Assembly: GCF_000013885.1 (NCBI RefSeq)
Contig: NC_007964.1
Coordinates: 1,288,001-1,352,000, forward strand
Reading direction: 5' to 3'
From: Nitrobacter hamburgensis X14
Lineage (GTDB): Bacteria; Pseudomonadota; Alphaproteobacteria; Rhizobiales; Xanthobacteraceae
DNA length: 64,000 bases
Shown here: one piece after another, positions 7,785 through 17,919 of the stretch
Position numbering within the stretch: the first letter of the stretch is position 1
Layout of the letters: each line of letters opens with the position of its first letter
Program-made: the position numbers and the translations under genes
Notes under the pieces: model-generated
Database searches by the model: none
Seen by the model: only the letters and a program-made list of their open reading frames with translations
What the model was told of the DNA's origin: nothing

Positions 7785-9434
7785 CTAAAGCGCGGGCAAT
7801 CCGAGCTTCATATACTGTTTCGACCACTCGGGCGGTGCATCGCGGAGTTCCGCGATGCCTATGCCACGGGGCAGGCGGCCTTCGATCGCGGCCTTGACCA
7901 GTGGCGGCGCGAGGAAAGCCATCGACAGCGTCAGATTGATTTGCCGAACGCTGCATTTTTGCCTGACCGCAATCTCTTCGATGGTCAATCGTCCGGAGAC
8001 GATCTCGTCCAGCCATTGCCGGCCGCGGGCCATGGCACGGATCAGGCCAGCGCGACGCTCGGCGCGGATCGGTCGTGTTCGCTGGGTCGAAGCGGATGCG
8101 GGTTGGATTACGTCTCGGAACTTGCGCATCGGCGGCTTGGTCCAGGGAATCAGGATGGTCTCGCCTTGTCCGAGCATGGTGTCGGCATCGTCGTGTTGAG
8201 CCAATTCGCGATGATGATGTGGCGTCGGTTCAATCGCCTTAATGGTAACAGCCAATTGTTTGGCACGAACCTCGACTTTTGCGACATGGGCTGCAACGGC
8301 ATTTTGCTCCGAGAGCGACTGTGACCATTCGCCAGACGCCGTCAGCCGGTCGCGCACGGCATCGGTGACCAGCGCCTCGATCTGATCTGCGGGGACGCGA
8401 GAGATGGACCCCACCGGATCATCGGAATGACCGCGTTGCAGCGGTTGAGAGATATAATAGCGGTAGCGCACGCGATTCTTCGTTGCGTGAGTTGGGATCA
8501 TTCGGTTGCCAGCATCGTCGAACAGCAGTCCCGTGAGAAGCGCTTCGGATTTTTGCCTGGCTCTCGTCCGATGCGACCATTGTTCGGTCAGTTTGGCCTG
8601 GACGGCCTCGAACAGGGGCCGCTCAAGCAAGGGCGGTTGTGGTCCGGGCAGGACCTCTCCCTTGAATGTCACCTCGCCAATATAGAACCGGTTGCGCAGC
8701 ATATAGAACAGCGCGCCTTGGGTGAACGGAACGCCGCCCCTGGTGGCACCGCTCGAGAGCTTGCGAACTTTGGAGGTCAGTCCTCTGGTCTTGAGATCAG
8801 CGACCAGGCGGTTGACGCTGCCCAATTCAAGGTAGCGTTCGAAAATGAGCCGGACGGTATTTGCTTCGTCCTCGTGGATGGAGAGCTTGCCGTCGCTCAG
8901 CGCGTAACCGAGCGGAACCATTCCTCCGACCCACAAGCCCTTGCGCTTGGAGGCGGCGATCTTGTCGCGGATACGCTCGGCTGTGACCTCGCGTTCGAAC
9001 TGGGCAAAGGACAAGAGAACATTCAGGGTCAAACGGCCCATCGATGTTGTCGTGTTGAACTGCTGGGTCACCGAGACGAATGACACGCCATGAGCGTCGA
9101 ACAGCTCAACCAGCTTGGCAAAGTCGGCCAGGGAACGCGTCAGGCGGTCGACCTTATAGACGACAATGACATTGATCTTGCGCGCCCTGACGTCATCGAG
9201 CAACTTTTGAAGGGCAGGGCGGTCGGTTGATCCGCCCGAGAACCCTCCATCGTCATAGCGCATCTTGTTCAGCGTCCAGTTCGCATGCGCCTGGCTGCGG
9301 ATATAGGCCTCAGAGGCATCATACTGGGCATCGAGCGAGTTGAATTCCTGATCGAGCCCGGCATCGGTCGAGACGCGGGTATAGATCGCGCACCGGACGG
9401 ATTTGCCAGATACTGACTTACCAGTCGATGTCAT
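7785..9434 (-). CDS. Large serine recombinase
   Basis: Site-specific DNA recombinase of about 549 residues from ATG 9434. The resolvase catalytic domain starts with CAIYTRVSTD (nucleophile Ser22), then QFNTTTSMGRLTLNVLLSFAQFERE and the helix entering the Recombinase domain, whose PLGYALSDGKLSIHEDEA segment is typical. The zinc-ribbon region (LLFDDAGNRM) lacks its usual cysteines, and a helical C-terminal extension follows. The start overlaps the stop of the DUF2924 gene by ATGA, so the triad DUF3489-DUF2924-recombinase is translationally coupled. This trio is common in Rhizobiales integrative elements; the recombinase probably integrates or excises the element next to tRNA-Val. Confidence 0.9.
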   Translation of the reverse strand: MTSTGKSVSGKSVRCAIYTRVSTDAGLDQEFNSLDAQYDASEAYIRSQAHANWTLNKMRYDDGGFSGGSTDRPALQKLLDDVRARKINVIVVYKVDRLTRSLADFAKLVELFDAHGVSFVSVTQQFNTTTSMGRLTLNVLLSFAQFEREVTAERIRDKIAASKRKGLWVGGMVPLGYALSDGKLSIHEDEANTVRLIFERYLELGSVNRLVADLKTRGLTSKVRKLSSGATRGGVPFTQGALFYMLRNRFYIGEVTFKGEVLPGPQPPLLERPLFEAVQAKLTEQWSHRTRARQKSEALLTGLLFDDAGNRMIPTHATKNRVRYRYYISQPLQRGHSDDPVGSISRVPADQIEALVTDAVRDRLTASGEWSQSLSEQNAVAAHVAKVEVRAKQLAVTIKAIEPTPHHHRELAQHDDADTMLGQGETILIPWTKPPMRKFRDVIQPASASTQRTRPIRAERRAGLIRAMARGRQWLDEIVSGRLTIEEIAVRQKCSVRQINLTLSMAFLAPPLVKAAIEGRLPRGIGIAELRDAPPEWSKQYMKLGLPAL

Positions 9435-9931
9435 TGCGGCCCCGCGGACTGCGGTGCGGCCCGCAGGCCAAAGAACCGTGGCCCATTCCATCTGGTTCCG
9501 GTGATGGCAAGGGCGACCTTGGACAGGCTGTCATAGGTTTTGCCCTCAAAGGCAAAGCCATCGGCGAGCACCATCACCCGATGGTCACGTCCATTCCATT
9601 CGCGAGTTAAGATCGCGCCCGGCGCGAGTTCCTGGTTACGCCGGTCGACCTTGTCGGTCAGTTTGGTGATCGCAGCCGATCCGCCTGATCCAACGGCAGC
9701 CTTCAATATCTGCACCATCCCCGCATCGAGATCGCCGAAGGCATCGGTCTGGATGCGGTAGGCGAGCATTGCGAACAGTAGATGTTTCGGCAGGTGAACG
9801 GGCGCCGAGCGACCCGTCACACCCTGCCATCGGAGACGAAGGGCCTTGAGATCGAGATCACCCAGACGCGCGATCTCGATCTCAAGAGAGGCCGCATCAA
9901 TTGTACGACGTGATTGTCTTCGCGGCGCCAT
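9431..9931 (-). CDS. DUF2924 protein, recombinase-associated
   Basis: 166 residues with the DUF2924 pattern: LRLRWQGVTGRSAPVHLPKHL near residue 35, LLFAMLAYRIQ, then a beta-rich C-terminal half containing GAILTREWNGRDHRV and VMVLADGFAFEGKTYDSLSKVALAITGTRWNGP, which resembles a small DNA- or RNA-binding fold. It is the middle gene of the recombinase triad, three bases after DUF3489 and overlapping the recombinase by ATGA. No biochemical role is established; constant linkage suggests an accessory to recombination. Confidence 0.85.
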   Translation of the reverse strand: MAPRRQSRRTIDAASLEIEIARLGDLDLKALRLRWQGVTGRSAPVHLPKHLLFAMLAYRIQTDAFGDLDAGMVQILKAAVGSGGSAAITKLTDKVDRRNQELAPGAILTREWNGRDHRVMVLADGFAFEGKTYDSLSKVALAITGTRWNGPRFFGLRAAPQSAGPQ

Positions 9932-9934
9932 CGA

Positions 9935-10345
9935 TCAGGTGGCCTTGGCTGATTTGCCGGCCCCATCTGCTGGAGGTTTGATGCGATAGCGTCGGACCTC
10001 ATCAACAAGCTCGGAATCAAGATCGAGCTTCAGTTTCTTACGAACGATACCGGCAAAGAACCCACGCACCGAATGCTGCTGCCAACCCGTCGCCTTAACG
10101 ATGGCTTCGATCGTGCAGCCATTTGTCGATCGCAGCAGAGCGAGCACCCGAGCTTGCTTGGAATCGACGCGAGCGCTCGATGCTTTCATTGGCAAGGCGG
10201 GTGAGTCGGCAGTCGGCAATACCTTCGATACCGCTAAGCTTTTTGCCTTGAGGCCAACTCGTTTGGCTTTAACGGATCGGGTAGCAGCTAATTTTGAGGC
10301 AGGTTGTCTGGTCGTGGCTCGCTGCTTTGCTTTGGCTTTCGTCAT
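9935..10345 (-). CDS. DUF3489 protein, recombinase-associated
   Basis: 136 residues. The first 70 are Lys/Ala/Thr-rich and probably disordered and nucleic-acid binding. The rest is the DUF3489 domain: ARVLALLRSTNGCTIEAIVKATGWQQHSVRGFFAG reads as a winged-helix/HTH, followed by a charged LDSELVDEVRRYRI. The ATG at 10345 is chosen because a GGAGATCC sequence lies just upstream. First gene of the triad and so its likely regulator or DNA-binding partner; the role is inferred. Confidence 0.85.
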   Translation of the reverse strand: MTKAKAKQRATTRQPASKLAATRSVKAKRVGLKAKSLAVSKVLPTADSPALPMKASSARVDSKQARVLALLRSTNGCTIEAIVKATGWQQHSVRGFFAGIVRKKLKLDLDSELVDEVRRYRIKPPADGAGKSAKAT

Positions 10346-10527
10346 GGGATCTCCGTCGTTTGTGGAGCATCTATCGCGCCCCACCGCCGCGGCCCCGCAG
10401 TGGCCAAAAGCCGGCGGGGCAAGATCCTGACGAGCCTATTCGCTCACTATAACAGCCGCAGTAACGCTCCGTTGCCGCAGCAAAGCCAGTCCTTTCTGAG
10501 CAATCTTGTTGCTCGCTTCTCGGATCG

Positions 10528-10607
10528 GTGCCGGGTGTGAAAGGTCTCAGACGAGCATCAGACTACGAATCTGGGGGTCAGGAGTTCGAATCTCTTCTGG
10601 CGCGCCA
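10528..10607 (+). pseudogene. tRNA-Arg(ACG) 3' remnant, candidate attachment site
   Basis: From 10553 the sequence matches the 3' two-thirds of an alphaproteobacterial tRNA-Arg: anticodon arm with loop CTACGAA (ACG), T-arm AGGAG-TTCGAAT-CTCTT, acceptor CTGGCGC, G and CCA. The 5' part has an acceptor strand (GTGCCGG) that pairs only with two G-U wobbles and a D-arm that does not fold, so it is not a normal tRNA. A displaced tRNA 3' end next to a recombinase operon is the usual scar of integration. Confidence 0.65.
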
Positions 10608-10855
10608 GATTTCCACCATTCCGAACAAAACCGCGAACCCATCGGGATTCGAGCGGGGAATTCCGTTGGTACCTTTCGGACGATATTTGTCCTCCTGCCG
10701 TTGGGGACAAGATAAGGTCAACGTCCCGCTGCGTCTTGCAGCGTGAGCACTCGATCTAGAGCCGATTCCCTCCTCCACTGGAGGCGTAAAACTAGTAGCG
10801 CCTGTGGGCGCGCATTATCTTGCGTTTATTGAGTAATGGCGTCTGAATTGGCCGG

Positions 10856-13800
10856 TTAGCTGTGGCCGCCGAGATTGTTGAAGGTGGCGACGACGTCAGC
10901 ATGCCGGATACGCTCCAAAGTCTCGTCAAAGCTCTCGTTAGGATTGCCCGGCTGAATATGTTGGCGAATAGCGTCATAGTGTTTGCGGGCGGCAATACGT
11001 GATACCGAGCGTGTCAAATGGAGGCGCACCGCCAGACTGTCCGGGCTGTCGCAGCCTTCACGGACGACGCTGCTCAGTGTAGCCAAGACGGAGGAGACGG
11101 GTGTCTGGTCGTCGGCGGCGCGCAGCCGTGCCGCGAGTAACCGTCCAGGGAGGCCCGCCAGAAATGCAAGATCGGGCACGAGCCGCAACGCGAAATGGCG
11201 AGCATTTTTGCACTGCTTGAGATTGGTGCTGCCTCCGAGAAATGCCTTTTCGAGTTCGCACAGCGGTACGCCGGACATCCAAATAGGCCAAAGCTTCCGT
11301 AACCAGGACAACGCATGTTTTCCCCGTGCCTCATCGTCGGTGAGGTTTTTGTACGGTGTGCCAAACATTTCCTCTAGGCTCTCCGGCCGCACTAAGCTGA
11401 GCAACTGGCTCGGATGCGCATCGAGCCAGTCGAGCAAAGCCTCGGTCACCTCGATCGCTGTTCCTGAAAAGGCGTTGGCATCCAACCGTTCGACGATCTG
11501 TTGAAGCAACGTGACGGAGAGGCCGGTTGCGCTAGAGACCTGCTCGATCCAGCGGTCGGGTTCGGGCAGGTCCAGAGTGGCTCGTGCGGCTAGAGCCGAC
11601 GCAACTCTCGTGCTCAGCCAGTCGGTATCAGCAGCAATTAGCGCGCGATAGGCGCTGAAGCTCCTGTTGAGCAGTAACGCGGCTGGATCGGCCTCAGCGC
11701 CGGCGATCGCCAGCGGCAGCTTGCTCAAGATATAAGCTGAGGCGCCGGTCTGCGTGACTCCGTCGTGTATGCGGTCGAGCACAAGTTTCAGCGGGTCATC
11801 GATGACCAAGCATTGGTCAGCCTGTTCGAAGATTGCTTGCAGGTCCATCCAATGGCCGTTGATTTGGCTGTTTTGGTTGTCAAAGTCGATGACCTTGCTC
11901 GGCACAAGCAACACGAAACCTTGCGCACCTTCACCGGCGCGTCCTGCACGCCCTGCGGCGTTCAACAGTTCATGCGCCTCGAGCTTCTGCATTTTGTCAG
12001 CTTGCGGATCGAATCGGCTATCGCCCGAGATAATGACGGCTTCACTCGGCAGGTTCATGCCCTGCGCAAGCGTTGAGGTCGCGAATAGCACCTTGATGCC
12101 GTCCGGGCGGCGAAACAGGCTTTCGTGTAGTTCGCGCTCTTCGCGTAGAAGCAACGCATGATGGCTGGCGGCCCCCATCCGAAGCGTGCCGTCAGCCGCG
12201 AGCATCATGTAGCAATAGCCGGCTCCACCCATCTCTTCTTCGGCAAGAGTCCGCCATTTCTGCTCTTCCTCATTTAGCGCGATCTGGCTGGCAGCGACGC
12301 GGGCCGGATACCCTTTGACGCAGCTCTCGCAAAAGACGGTAGTTTGTACGAACACCAATGTCTTCATGCCCGCGCTCGCCGCGGCAGCGGCGATCGCGCC
12401 GCTCGTCTCGTTGCCGTTGGGAGTTAAGTACCAGCTCCCGCCCGATGCGCGGCCGCTCGATAGCAGGCGACGATCCGTGAGGAGCTGCAGCAAAGCGTAG
12501 TCACTGCGGTCAGTGGTCGACCAGGTCTGAAGGAGACTGAACAGACCGAAAGGCTGCGCAAGTAACGCATTTTTCACCGAAGCGGGCGGCATGTTGTGAT
12601 TAGGGTAGTCGATGCGGGCTTGAGTGATGTCGGTCTTGAGTGTGTTGATCTGCTCGGCGGGATAGACGACGCAGCCTCGTACCTGTCGGGTCGGCTTCCA
12701 GCTCAAGTCGAGCGTTAGACATTGCCGGCCGGTCAGATGAGCTACCCAGCCGGCGATCTCCTGGGTGTTCTTCATCATGGCAGAGAGTAGCAGCAGGTCG
12801 GCGGCAGGGACGATGCGAGTCAAGTTAAGGATGGCGAGCATCGCGTCGAGCCCGCGCCGGCTCCTATCGTCCTCGCGCGGATGAAGAAGATGGCATTCGT
12901 CGAAAACGATGAGTCCTAAGCCAGCGAAAGCATCGGGATCGACCGACAGCAGCATTAGGCAACGTTCGGGTGTCATGACAGTGACTTCACCGAGCACTAC
13001 TACATCACCGATGCCAACATCATCCTCGACATCGGCAAGAATGCTGTAGTTTGGAAGGTCCCCTTGAGTGAGCGCTGAGTCTGTCCGACGAGCGCATGGG
13101 TGGGCGCGAGGAAAATGACCTTCTCTCCGCGTAGAAGCGCGGTCGCGACCTTGAGTTCTGCAAGTGTCGACTTGCCGCCACCCGTCGGAAAACTAATCGC
13201 CGAGGATACGCCTTGTTCAAGATAGCCCTTCTCGATCGCCTCGCGATGATTGCGCCAGAGATAGGGTCGCTGCAGGGCCATGCGACGGAGTATCTGCCAC
13301 CAGCCATTGTCATCGACTCCGCCCGGTGTCGGGATGCGACTGAGCGCGGTTCCAATCAAGTCGCCCTCGAGCCCGAGCAGCAAATTGGCGAGATGCAAAG
13401 GGCCGCTATAAAGGCTAAGGAGTGTTTCACCAGCCACGCCCGCGCCATCAATCTGTTCGCTGGCAAGGTTGCGCACTTGGGCGAACAGCGCCCTCGCCGG
13501 TAAGGCGCCGCCCGCCTCGGGCGCGAGGTCAATGCGCAAGCGCAATTGCCGCGCGAGATTGGTGACGCCGCGTAGCAGCAGCAGGCGAAGCGCGTCGAGG
13601 GCACGGAATCCAAGGTCCTCGCCATCGAGATTAATTTCTGGCTCTTCCGCACCCACAACCTCCCCGAATCTTCCTTGCGCAAGGCCACGGATCGCCAACA
13701 ACAAGGCGCGCTCGATTGGTCCGGCGCCCGCTGCAGGCACGATACGCTTGGCAGCCTCGGCGGCATCGGCATGCGCTTCCGCTAGAAGGAAAAGCAGCGT

Positions 13801-14163
13801 AGCGCAGATGTCAGGGCTAACTGCTGCCGTGTCGACGTGACTAGTGGTCTCGGTTCTGCGCAACGCGAGCGAGACGGTTTGATGTGCCGAGGCCGCAACG
13901 AACGCCGCCGAGGCGCGATTCTCGCGATCCGGTAGCAAAGCGGCATAGGTTTCGTGAGCGGCGGCAATGCGACGAAGCTGAGCGATTGTCGCGAGCATCG
14001 CTTCATCGTCCGCTTCAATGGACGCACCGCGCAACCGGATACGCGCCGAAACGATATTGGCAAATGCTTCGGTCAGCTGTTTAGGCAGATTATTGAGGTC
14101 GAGCCCCTGGAGCGGGGGGGCCGCCCGGATCAGCGCCGCAGTCGTCGGATCAAACATTGGCAA
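10856..14163 (-). pseudogene. Divergent HamB-like SF2 helicase, frameshifted
   Basis: One helicase of about 1100 residues in two frames. The upstream part (from 14163) has an alpha-helical N-terminus, Walker A SFPTGGGKS at residues 325-333 and motif Ia FLAPTHALVGQ, then shifts frame near 13040 and stops at 13000. The downstream frame continues without loss: reading back from its first ATG gives NYSILADVEDDVGIGD, then FDECHLLHPRED (DECH), LLSAMMKN, ATSTLAQGMNLPSEA and NAAGRAGRAG. One missing A in a CAAAC run explains the break. It overlaps the nuclease gene by 14 bases, as in a nuclease-helicase defence operon. The rest is intact, so either the mutation is recent or this is a sequence error. 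Confidence 0.8.
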
Positions 14164-14947
14164 TGGCCTTGATTTTGACGATCACACGCGCGGCGAAGCC
14201 CGCCATCCAGTTGCGCATTGCTGGTAGGTAAATGGTGTCGGCGCGGCGGCGAGCGGCAGCGCCAGGCGCGGATTCGTCGAATCCCTTGAACAGTCTCGCG
14301 CGGGAATCGGCGTCGTTGTGGGTGTCACCGATAGTTATGCTGACGCGGTAGCGCCGGGCGTCGTGCCATAGCGTATTGGCGATCGCGGTATCGAGATCGA
14401 ATGTAGGATCGGCTGCGGCGCGCGCGTCGAGCATCCCGCTAATTTCTTGGCTAAGTTCGTTCAGCCGCTCGCCTTTTTCGAGCGCGACGATACCCGGCCA
14501 GACATCCTCGCGGATAGTGTCACGGGCATTGTCGGTGGCCTTGTCCTCGAAGACGACGACCGCGATGACCGCAGTGCCAGCTTCGTTGAGTTCGAGTTGC
14601 ATGCCGTCAAAGCCTTTATCGGCTTTGCGTATATGTGGCATCCGGGTCAGTGACGCGGAGGGCTGCTGGTGTGCGGCGATCCACGAGATTGCTTGGAATA
14701 GCCAGCCATCGCGGTGCCAGGGATCATCGTCCTCAGCGATGGTCAGTTGTTTGATTGCGGCGTTCGCCTGCTCAGCATTAGCAGCAGGACCTGGCACGCC
14801 CGCGCCTGTCAGGATTTTGGCGACATGACGATACTGGCCGAGCACAATACGTGCGACTCGCTCGGCGAGCACATCCTCATCGTCGATAGTCCATGTCCAG
14901 CCATGGCAGAGTTCGCCATGATCGAGTGGGGCGAGCGTCAGGGTCAT
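14150..14947 (-). CDS. Putative PD-(D/E)XK nuclease, HamA-like partner of the adjacent helicase
   Basis: 265 residues from ATG 14947; the frame extends to 15073 but that leader is atypical. I do not recognise a named domain. The middle carries KGFDG (Asp114) and VVFEDK (Glu134-x-Lys136) on neighbouring strands, the layout of a PD-(D/E)XK active site, preceded by a helix GWLFQAISWIAA where HamA proteins have their conserved glutamate helix. That parallels the neighbouring DUF1837 protein (GFDG...GEAK) while the rest differs. With the overlapping helicase gene it forms a Hachiman-like two-gene unit. Nuclease function is inferred from motif and context only. Confidence 0.65.
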   Translation of the reverse strand: MTLTLAPLDHGELCHGWTWTIDDEDVLAERVARIVLGQYRHVAKILTGAGVPGPAANAEQANAAIKQLTIAEDDDPWHRDGWLFQAISWIAAHQQPSASLTRMPHIRKADKGFDGMQLELNEAGTAVIAVVVFEDKATDNARDTIREDVWPGIVALEKGERLNELSQEISGMLDARAAADPTFDLDTAIANTLWHDARRYRVSITIGDTHNDADSRARLFKGFDESAPGAAARRRADTIYLPAMRNWMAGFAARVIVKIKAIANV

Positions 14948-15341
14948 GGGTGAGATAGAAGTGATCGTCGAACTGTCAGAGGCGTACCCGGAGCGACACC
15001 AAGCGTAACGCAACAAGTTCGAAATATGATAATGAAAACACAGACATATTTTTCGTTCGTGCAACACGAACAAACAATTGATCTACTCAATGCAGCTTCG
15101 CCCCCTTATTCCCTTTTTGACCGTACCATAAAAACAAGGATGGTGCGACCGAGAAGCACCTGTAGCCGTTGGCCGCACAAGAGATATTGGAGGTCCGCTT
15201 TAGATGGTGTCCTGCCCAACGACAGTTACCTATTTTCGAGCCTATGGGTCGCCAAGCAGCAATGCCCCATGTCAACGCGACGGATCGTGATCGGCAGAAA
15301 TCTATCTGCTGTATCGCGGTGGCGGAGTCTAACCCGGGGGC
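14948..15341. other. AT-rich spacer between the two nuclease-helicase operons
   Basis: No supported gene. The part near 15010-15100 is strongly AT-rich compared with its surroundings and should hold the promoter of the divergent nuclease-helicase operon. Confidence 0.5.
15055..15071. promoter_or_regulatory. Candidate operator palindrome
   Basis: GTTCGTG-CAA-CACGAAC, a perfect 7-bp inverted repeat with a 3-base centre, in the AT-rich block about 110 bases upstream of the variant nuclease start. It suits a dimeric repressor or a short hairpin. No regulator gene is visible in the operon. Confidence 0.3.
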
Positions 15342-17918
15342 TTACTCTTCACGATGACGTTCGGCGTCGTCTGGTGTCACCGCAGCTTTGTCACCTCGAA
15401 TCTCTAGGATCTCTTCAAGCAAAAGGGCCGGAAGGCGATAGGTCTCCACCGGGGCTTGGCGAAGCCAATCCATGGCGTCTTCTGTTTCCAAGTCACGTGA
15501 CGGAGCACGAGGCGTCAAACGTGTCGCGGTGGCACGGGACAGTCCGTTCGACATTAGGCTGAGCGTTGTTTTGTCCGATGCGCCAAGCTCCAGAAATAGG
15601 GGAATTGATGGCAACGTTTTGACAGCATCCGGAAGATTAACGTCTTGGAGTACTTCGGCAAGTACTGCGCCGTAGCAGCTGAACAGCCGGACGCATTGGT
15701 ATCGTACCCGCTTCTCAACAAGTTCGAGCGTATCACGAATGATTTCGCGGCGATCACGATCAGGGTTTCGACGCAGTTGATTTTGAACGATCTGTGGTAG
15801 GGGCCGTCCGCGCATCCAGAACACCGCGATGAGTGCAAGGAAGCGATGTAGTCGCGAGGTATCGGGTCGGCCCTCGATGATCTTATGGCAGATTTCGAGA
15901 ATGTCGGCGTAGGATTGGTAGGCATCACGGTCACTCGGATGTTTAGGGATGAGGGCCATGGCACTCGCTGGTGTACTTTCGGCCCGCAAGCGCAGCATTT
16001 GATAAAGGGCCTGTTGCTTGTGGGGCGAGATGTTAGGGCTAATGCGTAGCACACTGGTAGGTAGGGTGATGTCAACGGCTGCTTCGGCAATTGCCTTTTG
16101 AAGCGCTAGAGAACCTGGTGTCGCGTCGCCGTACGAAGGGATACGGCTTAACATCTTCGAGAGTGTGCCGGAGAAATGCTCATGTAGTAGCCGACCGAAT
16201 ATAGCGTCGACGTGGTCAATCTCACGGCGCTGGGTCTCTGGCCGCTCGATGACGCGTAAAAGGTCGGCGCCTTTCTGAAGGAGGCCCGCCTCGACGGCTG
16301 GAATGACGGTCGCGTCGCGAGGGTGGTCAAGCGGCTTCTTGCGCCAGTGATCGTAGTCGATGAGGAAGATGTTGCCTTGGAATTCTTTCATGAGCCGCCC
16401 TGCGCGGCCGGCTAAGTTCCAGAAGTCGACCGATTCCAGCGGGACCCGGTCGCCCTTTTCAGGACGGCAGAGAAAGAGGTTTTTAGCGGGAAGGTTAACG
16501 CCTTGGAGCAGGGTCGTGGTGCAGACGAGATAGTCAATGTCGCCCCGTATGACCGCTTCTTCGACGGCCGTGCGAATTTGCGTCGGCATGTTCGAATAAT
16601 GGAACGCGACTCCCTTCTTCGCGCATGTCACCAACGCATATGACCAATGGACGGTCTCCGCCGCCAGCTGGGCGAGTGCCTGTCTTCGTGCCGTAGGCGG
16701 GCGATCGAGTCGGCCAGCGATTTCAAGCGCGATATGCTCGGCGTCGCCTGCGCCATTCGCGTAGACAATGTTGGACGCGCCCTGACCTAAACTGATGGCG
16801 AGATTCACCTGTTTCTCGACACGGGTGACCGAGCGACGCCCCAAGGCCAATCGGCCAATCTCAGTCAATGTACGTGCGGGCTCAACGTAGCGGACAGTCA
16901 GGTCTCCTGCTTCCGCGTCATCAAACGCCGCGACCAGAAAATTCTGGGCGACCGTCGGGTCGCCGCTGGGCATGATCGTTATGTCATCAACGTCGAACAT
17001 CCGTCCAAAGACGTCGAGGTTCCGAATGCCAGGACTGGCAAACAGGAGTTGGGTCGTCGGTAGACGCTGCAATAGGTCGTCTACTGTCCATTGCAGAAGT
17101 ACGCCCCGCGCGCCATCGCCGACCGAATGGGCTTCATCGACTATGATAATCTGTGCATGGAAGGTGGGATGGGCGCTCAGCATCATTCTAAGCCGTTCTT
17201 GGGTAAGAACGTAGATGGCGCGCCTGGGTAGGGGCTGCCCTGCCTCTACGGGAACGGTGATCACATCGACGTCGCCGGAAGTCCCGTCATCGATGATGAG
17301 GAGTTTGCGAACGTCAGCGGAGACCTGCGCGATCAGGGCACGAGTCGGAACGATATAGACGATCGTCTGGGGACTTGACCCCTCCAAGCGCGCGGCAATG
17401 AAATTCTGCAGTACAAATGACTTGCCCGCGGAGGTCGGTGCTGCGACCGCCACTCGTTCTCCAGCAACCAAGCGACGCCAGAGGCCGAACTGGTAGTGGG
17501 TGAGCAGAACTGAACGATCGCGACGTGTAATGGTTCGGCGATCCGAAACGATGAGTTCCTCAGTGATAAGGCTGGCTGGCAGGGAGGGCATGGCGTCGCG
17601 GATAGAGGGACGCGTAGCTAGGGCAGGGAAGTTACCCAAGCGGGCCAAAACGACGCGCGTGGCTTGGTCAAGAGGTAGTTCCGATGCACCATAGAGATCG
17701 AAAGCGGACGTCATCGTTCGATAGGCTTGGTCGCGATGGTCAGCGGTTTTCGAACACGCGAGAATGGCCGAAGCCCGGACGATGCGAACGATTTCTTCAA
17801 GGCCGGGGCGATCATCACGACCAACACCGATGTCGTGTGAGAGCCATGCCCGTTGCAGACGTCTCGCTGCGGCATGGAAGTGGGGATTAGCCCAAACCTT
17901 GTCAGCGAGTGGCTGCAT
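15342..17918 (-). CDS. hamB: HamB, Hachiman anti-phage helicase
   Basis: SF2 helicase of 858 residues. A helical N-terminus is followed by Walker A APTSAGKS (160-167), motif Ia VPTRALIAQ, DEAH (261-264), FASPGI in the motif III position, then CTTTLLQGVNLPAKNLF and FWNLAGRAGR as motifs V and VI. The C-terminal 300 residues are helical. In Hachiman defence HamB binds HamA and senses DNA ends or damage; its ATPase releases HamA to degrade DNA and stop phage growth. It starts one base after the hamA stop (TAG-A-ATG), so the two are co-translated. Intact and full length. Confidence 0.88.
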   Translation of the reverse strand: MQPLADKVWANPHFHAAARRLQRAWLSHDIGVGRDDRPGLEEIVRIVRASAILACSKTADHRDQAYRTMTSAFDLYGASELPLDQATRVVLARLGNFPALATRPSIRDAMPSLPASLITEELIVSDRRTITRRDRSVLLTHYQFGLWRRLVAGERVAVAAPTSAGKSFVLQNFIAARLEGSSPQTIVYIVPTRALIAQVSADVRKLLIIDDGTSGDVDVITVPVEAGQPLPRRAIYVLTQERLRMMLSAHPTFHAQIIIVDEAHSVGDGARGVLLQWTVDDLLQRLPTTQLLFASPGIRNLDVFGRMFDVDDITIMPSGDPTVAQNFLVAAFDDAEAGDLTVRYVEPARTLTEIGRLALGRRSVTRVEKQVNLAISLGQGASNIVYANGAGDAEHIALEIAGRLDRPPTARRQALAQLAAETVHWSYALVTCAKKGVAFHYSNMPTQIRTAVEEAVIRGDIDYLVCTTTLLQGVNLPAKNLFLCRPEKGDRVPLESVDFWNLAGRAGRLMKEFQGNIFLIDYDHWRKKPLDHPRDATVIPAVEAGLLQKGADLLRVIERPETQRREIDHVDAIFGRLLHEHFSGTLSKMLSRIPSYGDATPGSLALQKAIAEAAVDITLPTSVLRISPNISPHKQQALYQMLRLRAESTPASAMALIPKHPSDRDAYQSYADILEICHKIIEGRPDTSRLHRFLALIAVFWMRGRPLPQIVQNQLRRNPDRDRREIIRDTLELVEKRVRYQCVRLFSCYGAVLAEVLQDVNLPDAVKTLPSIPLFLELGASDKTTLSLMSNGLSRATATRLTPRAPSRDLETEDAMDWLRQAPVETYRLPALLLEEILEIRGDKAAVTPDDAERHREE

Positions 17919-17919
17919 T

